Shown piece after piece: positions 7,755 through 10,000 of a stretch of DNA of 10,000 nucleotides. The notes beneath the pieces are model-generated. The model saw only the letters and a program-made list of their open reading frames with translations. It did no database searches and had not been told where the DNA came from. Both the position numbers and the translations under genes were made by a program. The stretch is taken from contig JAIWOB010000034.1 of NCBI GenBank assembly GCA_020217065.1, positions 1-10,000 of the forward strand. The letters run 5' to 3'. This DNA is from Chloroflexota bacterium. GTDB taxonomy: Bacteria > Chloroflexota > Anaerolineae > Anaerolineales > Villigracilaceae. The first letter of the stretch is position 1; each line of letters starts with the position of its first letter.

Positions 7755-7785
7755 TTGATTCACAACCGTTTGTCTCGTTTATAAT
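7755..7785 (+). promoter_or_regulatory. Promoter of the NUDIX hydrolase gene, predicted leaderless
   Basis: A consensus TATAAT lies at 7780-7785, and a weaker -35 candidate TTGATT at 7755-7760 with a long 19-base spacer. The ATG at 7792 begins seven bases after the last base of the -10 box, where transcription would normally start, so the mRNA probably has no leader. There is no Shine-Dalgarno. Confidence 0.7.
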
Positions 7786-7791
7786 GATGCG

Positions 7792-8253
7792 ATGAATCTT
7801 CTTCTGCGCCTTTGGCGTTCCCTGCCAATGTGGCTTCACTTCCTCGCGGCGAAACTCGTCCGCGCCAAATTTCGCGCCGCCGTCGCCGCGCTGGTCTTCA
7901 ACGAGCGCGGACAGATTCTGCTCTTCAAGCATACTTATCGCAAGTGGCAGTGGGGCATTCCCGCGGGCAGTTTGGAATACGGCGAGCAGCCCGCCGACGC
8001 CATCCTCCGCGAGTTTTATGAAGAGACAAAAATGACTCTTCAAATCGAAAAATTGCTTACGGTGGTCAGCGCAAAAGAAGACCATCACTTGACGGTTGTG
8101 TATTTATGCAAAATCAGCGGCGGCGAGTTTCAGCCTTCCAACGAAGTTTCAGAAATGAAATATTTCGACCTGAACGACTTGCCGCAGATGCTTCTTGCGG
8201 AAAAAGACCTCATCCGCTGGGCGGTTGGTTCACTGACTGCCGACCGCCGATAG
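7792..8253 (+). CDS. NUDIX hydrolase
   Basis: NUDIX enzymes hydrolyse nucleoside diphosphates linked to another group, using divalent metal held by the NUDIX box. The 153-residue protein has the typical fold order: a strand with RAAVAALVFNERGQILLF (about 28-45), WGIPAGSLEYGE, and the box at 59-81, reading G-x5-E-x7-REFYEE-x-K-M. The metal-binding glutamates (E74, E77, E78) are present, but Lys80 replaces the usual glycine near the end of the box. The hydrophobic, basic N-terminus (1-25) looks like an amphipathic helix rather than a cleaved signal peptide. The substrate cannot be told from sequence; nucleotide housecleaning is one option. It starts a short transcription unit with prmA, 22 bases downstream, and separates dnaJ from prmA, which are direct neighbours in many Firmicutes. 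Confidence 0.9.
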   Translation: MNLLLRLWRSLPMWLHFLAAKLVRAKFRAAVAALVFNERGQILLFKHTYRKWQWGIPAGSLEYGEQPADAILREFYEETKMTLQIEKLLTVVSAKEDHHLTVVYLCKISGGEFQPSNEVSEMKYFDLNDLPQMLLAEKDLIRWAVGSLTADRR

Positions 8254-8267
8254 ATGACAACCGAACT

Positions 8268-8271
8268 GGAG
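8268..8271 (+). promoter_or_regulatory. Shine-Dalgarno sequence of prmA
   Basis: GGAG lies four bases before the ATG at 8276, a short but usable spacing. It supports the chosen start and translation of prmA from the NUDIX message. Confidence 0.6.
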
Positions 8272-8275
8272 ACTC

Positions 8276-9190
8276 ATGAACTGGCTCGAAGTATCCCTGA
8301 CCGTAAATGGCGAACTCGCCGAAGCCGTTGCCGACGTTTTTGCCCGTTTCGCGCCCAACGGCGTGATGACCGAGCAGGGCGTCGGCTTTTTGAATGACGA
8401 GGACCTCGGCGCGCCCGCAGGCCCCATCACTGTCCGCGCTTACTTGGAAATCAACGACCAAATCGAAGAGACGCGCCAAAAGCTCGAAGAGGCGCTCTTC
8501 TATCTCGGCATGATTCGCCCCCTCCCGTCTCCCGCTTACAAACAAATCGCCGACCAAAACTGGATGGAAGCGTGGAAGGAACGTTACCAGCCGATTCTCA
8601 TCGGCAGCCGCCTGCTGATTCTCCCCGCGTGGCTCGAATCGCCCGACCCGAATCGCATCCCCGTCAAGATTGACCCTGGTATGGCGTTTGGCACGGGGAC
8701 GCATCCCACCACGCAGTTATGTTTGGAGTTGATGGAGTCGGCGGTAAATGGTAATTGGAGATTGGTCATTGACGTTGGCTGCGGCTCTGGAATACTCTCC
8801 ATTGCGGCTCTGAAACTGGGAGCGGAAAAAGTTTTAGGAGTTGATATTGATATTGAGTCAGTTAAAAATTCCCGCGAGAACGCCGACCTCAACGGGGTGG
8901 GGGAGGAATTGATTTTGGGGCAAGGCTCGGTGGAGGAAATTCTGCGCGGCGACTTCGGCTTTAAGTCCGCGCCGCTGGTGGTGGCGAACATCCTCGCCCC
9001 CGTGCTGATTCGCCTGTTCGACGCGGGTCTCGCGGATTTAATCGAACCGCGCGGCGAAATCATCCTCAGCGGAATCCTCGACCATCAGGCGGAATCGGTC
9101 ATCCAAGCGGGAAACGCGAAAGGGCTGAAACTCAACGACAAACGGCAGATGGGCGACTGGGTCGCGCTCAAAATGTCGCGTGATGTATAA
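8276..9190 (+). CDS. prmA: Ribosomal protein L11 methyltransferase PrmA
   Basis: PrmA trimethylates ribosomal protein L11 using S-adenosylmethionine. The 304-residue product is close to the family length (E. coli 293). The N-terminal L11-recognition domain begins MNWLEVSLTVNGELAEAVADV. The hinge and catalytic domain follow: QNWMEAWKERYQP, then DPGMAFGTGTHPTT (133-146), SAM-binding motif I VIDVGCGSG (164-172), the acidic residue after strand 2 in VLGVDID, and the NILAP substrate-pocket motif (238-242). The stop codon TAA lies within a consensus -10 box for the next gene. A run of 7-base units at 8743-8770 codes for the linker just before motif I, and the following stretch to about 8875 looks more AT-rich than the rest of the gene. 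The reading frame is intact, so the enzyme should be functional. Confidence 0.96.
   Translation: MNWLEVSLTVNGELAEAVADVFARFAPNGVMTEQGVGFLNDEDLGAPAGPITVRAYLEINDQIEETRQKLEEALFYLGMIRPLPSPAYKQIADQNWMEAWKERYQPILIGSRLLILPAWLESPDPNRIPVKIDPGMAFGTGTHPTTQLCLELMESAVNGNWRLVIDVGCGSGILSIAALKLGAEKVLGVDIDIESVKNSRENADLNGVGEELILGQGSVEEILRGDFGFKSAPLVVANILAPVLIRLFDAGLADLIEPRGEIILSGILDHQAESVIQAGNAKGLKLNDKRQMGDWVALKMSRDV
8743..8770. repeat. Four 7-base units inside prmA
   Basis: Four degenerate heptamers of the form GGWNATT or GGTAAAT lie in register; the first two are GGTAAAT and GGTAATT. They code for residues 156-165, directly before the SAM-binding motif. GTAATTGGAGATTGG (8751-8765) is the exact reverse complement of 3944-3958 in the hrcA-grpE gap. 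Unlike the two intergenic copies, it has only one orientation and forms no hairpin. Confidence 0.65.
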
Positions 9191-9191
9191 T
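9186..9191 (+). promoter_or_regulatory. -10 box of the mntA-hepT pair, overlapping the prmA stop
   Basis: TATAAT at 9186-9191 contains the prmA stop codon TAA (9188-9190) and lies seven bases before the mntA ATG (9199), so a leaderless mRNA is predicted. No good -35 hexamer is visible at the usual distance inside prmA, so the promoter may be weak or depend on an activator. Confidence 0.55.
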
Positions 9192-9198
9192 CGTTTGT

Positions 9199-9627
9199 AT
9201 GGTGACTTTGCCTTTCACCCCTCCCGCCAAAAAGCAATTGGAGCCGATAGCCAAAAAATACGGGCTGCGGTTTATTGTGCTGTTTGGCTCGGTGGCGCGC
9301 GGAAAGGTTCACGAGGAGAGCGATATTGACGTCGGCGTTTATACCGAAAAGCCGATAACCTTTAACAAACGCTTGAAGTTGTGGCTGGAGTTGTCGAAAT
9401 TGTTTCAGGCTGAAATTGACCTGACGGTCTTGAATCATCCCAATCCGTTATTGGGGTTTCGTGTCGCCAACGAGGGCAAGATTTTATTTGAAACGAAACG
9501 CTTCGCATGGGAGCGCTGGAAATCGTATGCGGTTCGTTATTATTGGGATACGGCTAAATTCAGGGAAGACGCAAAACAAAGGCTTGCGCGAAATATCGAG
9601 AGGATGAGACATGCCGCGGCTGGATAA
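9199..9627 (+). CDS. mntA: MntA-type nucleotidyltransferase antitoxin
   Basis: Minimal nucleotidyltransferases of this family neutralise the partner HepT RNase; in the studied Shewanella pair, MntA does so by adding AMP groups to a tyrosine of the toxin. The 142-residue protein shows the exact GSX10DXD motif (GS at 30-31, D42, D44) and a third likely metal-binding aspartate in EIDLTVL (D74). The C-terminal part (about 100-142) is helical and basic. It overlaps the next gene by 17 bases, the usual tight arrangement of such pairs. No Shine-Dalgarno precedes the ATG; a -10 box lies seven bases upstream. The name is given from motif plus context; an antitoxin role is inferred, since some MNT proteins have other roles. 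Confidence 0.88.
   Translation: MVTLPFTPPAKKQLEPIAKKYGLRFIVLFGSVARGKVHEESDIDVGVYTEKPITFNKRLKLWLELSKLFQAEIDLTVLNHPNPLLGFRVANEGKILFETKRFAWERWKSYAVRYYWDTAKFREDAKQRLARNIERMRHAAAG
9600..9603 (+). promoter_or_regulatory. Shine-Dalgarno sequence of hepT
   Basis: GAGG (within GAGAGG, 9598-9603) lies seven bases before the ATG at 9611, inside the end of mntA. It decides the hepT start and gives the 17-base overlap. Confidence 0.75.
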
Positions 9628-10000
9628 CGAAACTCTCTCGCAAAAATTATTGAGCATGACGCAGTACCTGAATGAGTTGGAGGCTTTGCATGTTCCAACT
9701 TTTTCGGAATACAAGAAAGACTCCACCAAGCGTTATGCCGTCGAAAGATTGATTGAGTTGATTGTGGAGTTTGCGACGGACATCAATCGTCATTTTGCTT
9801 CGGTTCTGAGCGAATCGTCGCCGCCCACTTATTACGATACTTTTGCCGAAATGCACAACATGGGAATTTTGACAAAAGACCTTGCGACCAAACTTGCTTC
9901 CACAACGGGCTTGCGAAACCGACTGGTTCATCGCTATGAGGAAATTGACCATAAGGTTGTGTACCGCAGTATCAATCCATTGCTTGAAAACTATCGTAAA
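9611..10000 (+). CDS. hepT: HepT-like HEPN-domain RNase toxin, 3' end outside window
   Basis: The frame stays open to the window end, giving at least 130 residues (begins MPRLDNETLSQKLL); usual HepT proteins are about 130-150 residues, so little is missing. The HEPN signature R-x4-H-x-Y is complete as RNRLVHRY: Arg102 and His107 would form the RNase active site, and Tyr109 is the position modified by MntA in the characterised pair. The upstream part (about 7-70) is helical, with conserved features such as KRYAVERLIELIVEFATDIN. HEPN toxins of this family cut RNA and slow growth when unneutralised. Translation is probably coupled to mntA through the overlap. Function is inferred from motif and pairing. 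No track ORF covers it because it lacks an in-window stop. Confidence 0.9.
   Translation, partial: MPRLDNETLSQKLLSMTQYLNELEALHVPTFSEYKKDSTKRYAVERLIELIVEFATDINRHFASVLSESSPPTYYDTFAEMHNMGILTKDLATKLASTTGLRNRLVHRYEEIDHKVVYRSINPLLENYRK

Noticed and set aside
7678..7791. Possible small gene between dnaJ and the NUDIX gene
   Set aside because: The gap is filled by a terminator and a promoter; no frame with a start signal fits.
9647..9952. Minus-strand frame of 101 codons opposite hepT
   Set aside because: The plus-strand frame has the full HEPN motif, a Shine-Dalgarno and overlap with mntA, so it is the real gene.

Overview
The window reads as a chromosomal stretch of a Chloroflexota bacterium, probably close to class Anaerolineae. 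That assignment is inference. It rests on moderate GC by eye, the hrcA-grpE-dnaK-dnaJ order, a membrane Ser/Thr kinase with a TolB-type propeller as its outer domain, -10 boxes sitting directly on start codons, and short period-7 repeats scattered in and between genes. No rRNA, tRNA, CRISPR array or insertion sequence was recognised.

Layout. Positions 1-2759 hold two tandem paralogues. The first is a 5'-truncated gene of which only propeller blades remain in view; the second is a complete kinase, membrane helix and six-bladed propeller protein. A strong terminator (2775-2814) closes this block. Positions 2835-7738 are the heat-shock chaperone operon: promoter, hrcA, grpE, dnaK, dnaJ and a second strong terminator. 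After it come a NUDIX hydrolase with its own TATAAT promoter and, 22 bases on, prmA (ribosomal protein L11 methyltransferase). The last part (9186-10000) is a MntA/HepT type toxin-antitoxin pair: a nucleotidyltransferase antitoxin and an overlapping HEPN RNase toxin cut by the window end.

How the genes fit together. HrcA is the expected repressor of its own operon, but no recognisable CIRCE operator lies upstream. DnaK, DnaJ and GrpE form the Hsp70 folding cycle. Each of the three junctions inside the operon carries an inverted repeat able to form an RNA hairpin just before the next gene; the dnaK-dnaJ one is an uninterrupted 18-bp stem that buries a GGAGG sequence. Two of these three elements are built from degenerate 7-base units, and a related 28-bp run of such units lies inside the prmA reading frame.

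Most interesting signals: the heptamer repeats and operon hairpins; the -10-to-ATG spacing that predicts leaderless mRNAs for hrcA, the NUDIX gene and mntA, with the mntA -10 box overlapping the prmA stop codon; and the tandem kinase/propeller paralogues. Nothing here is clearly a wholly new system; most genes are housekeeping or known families.
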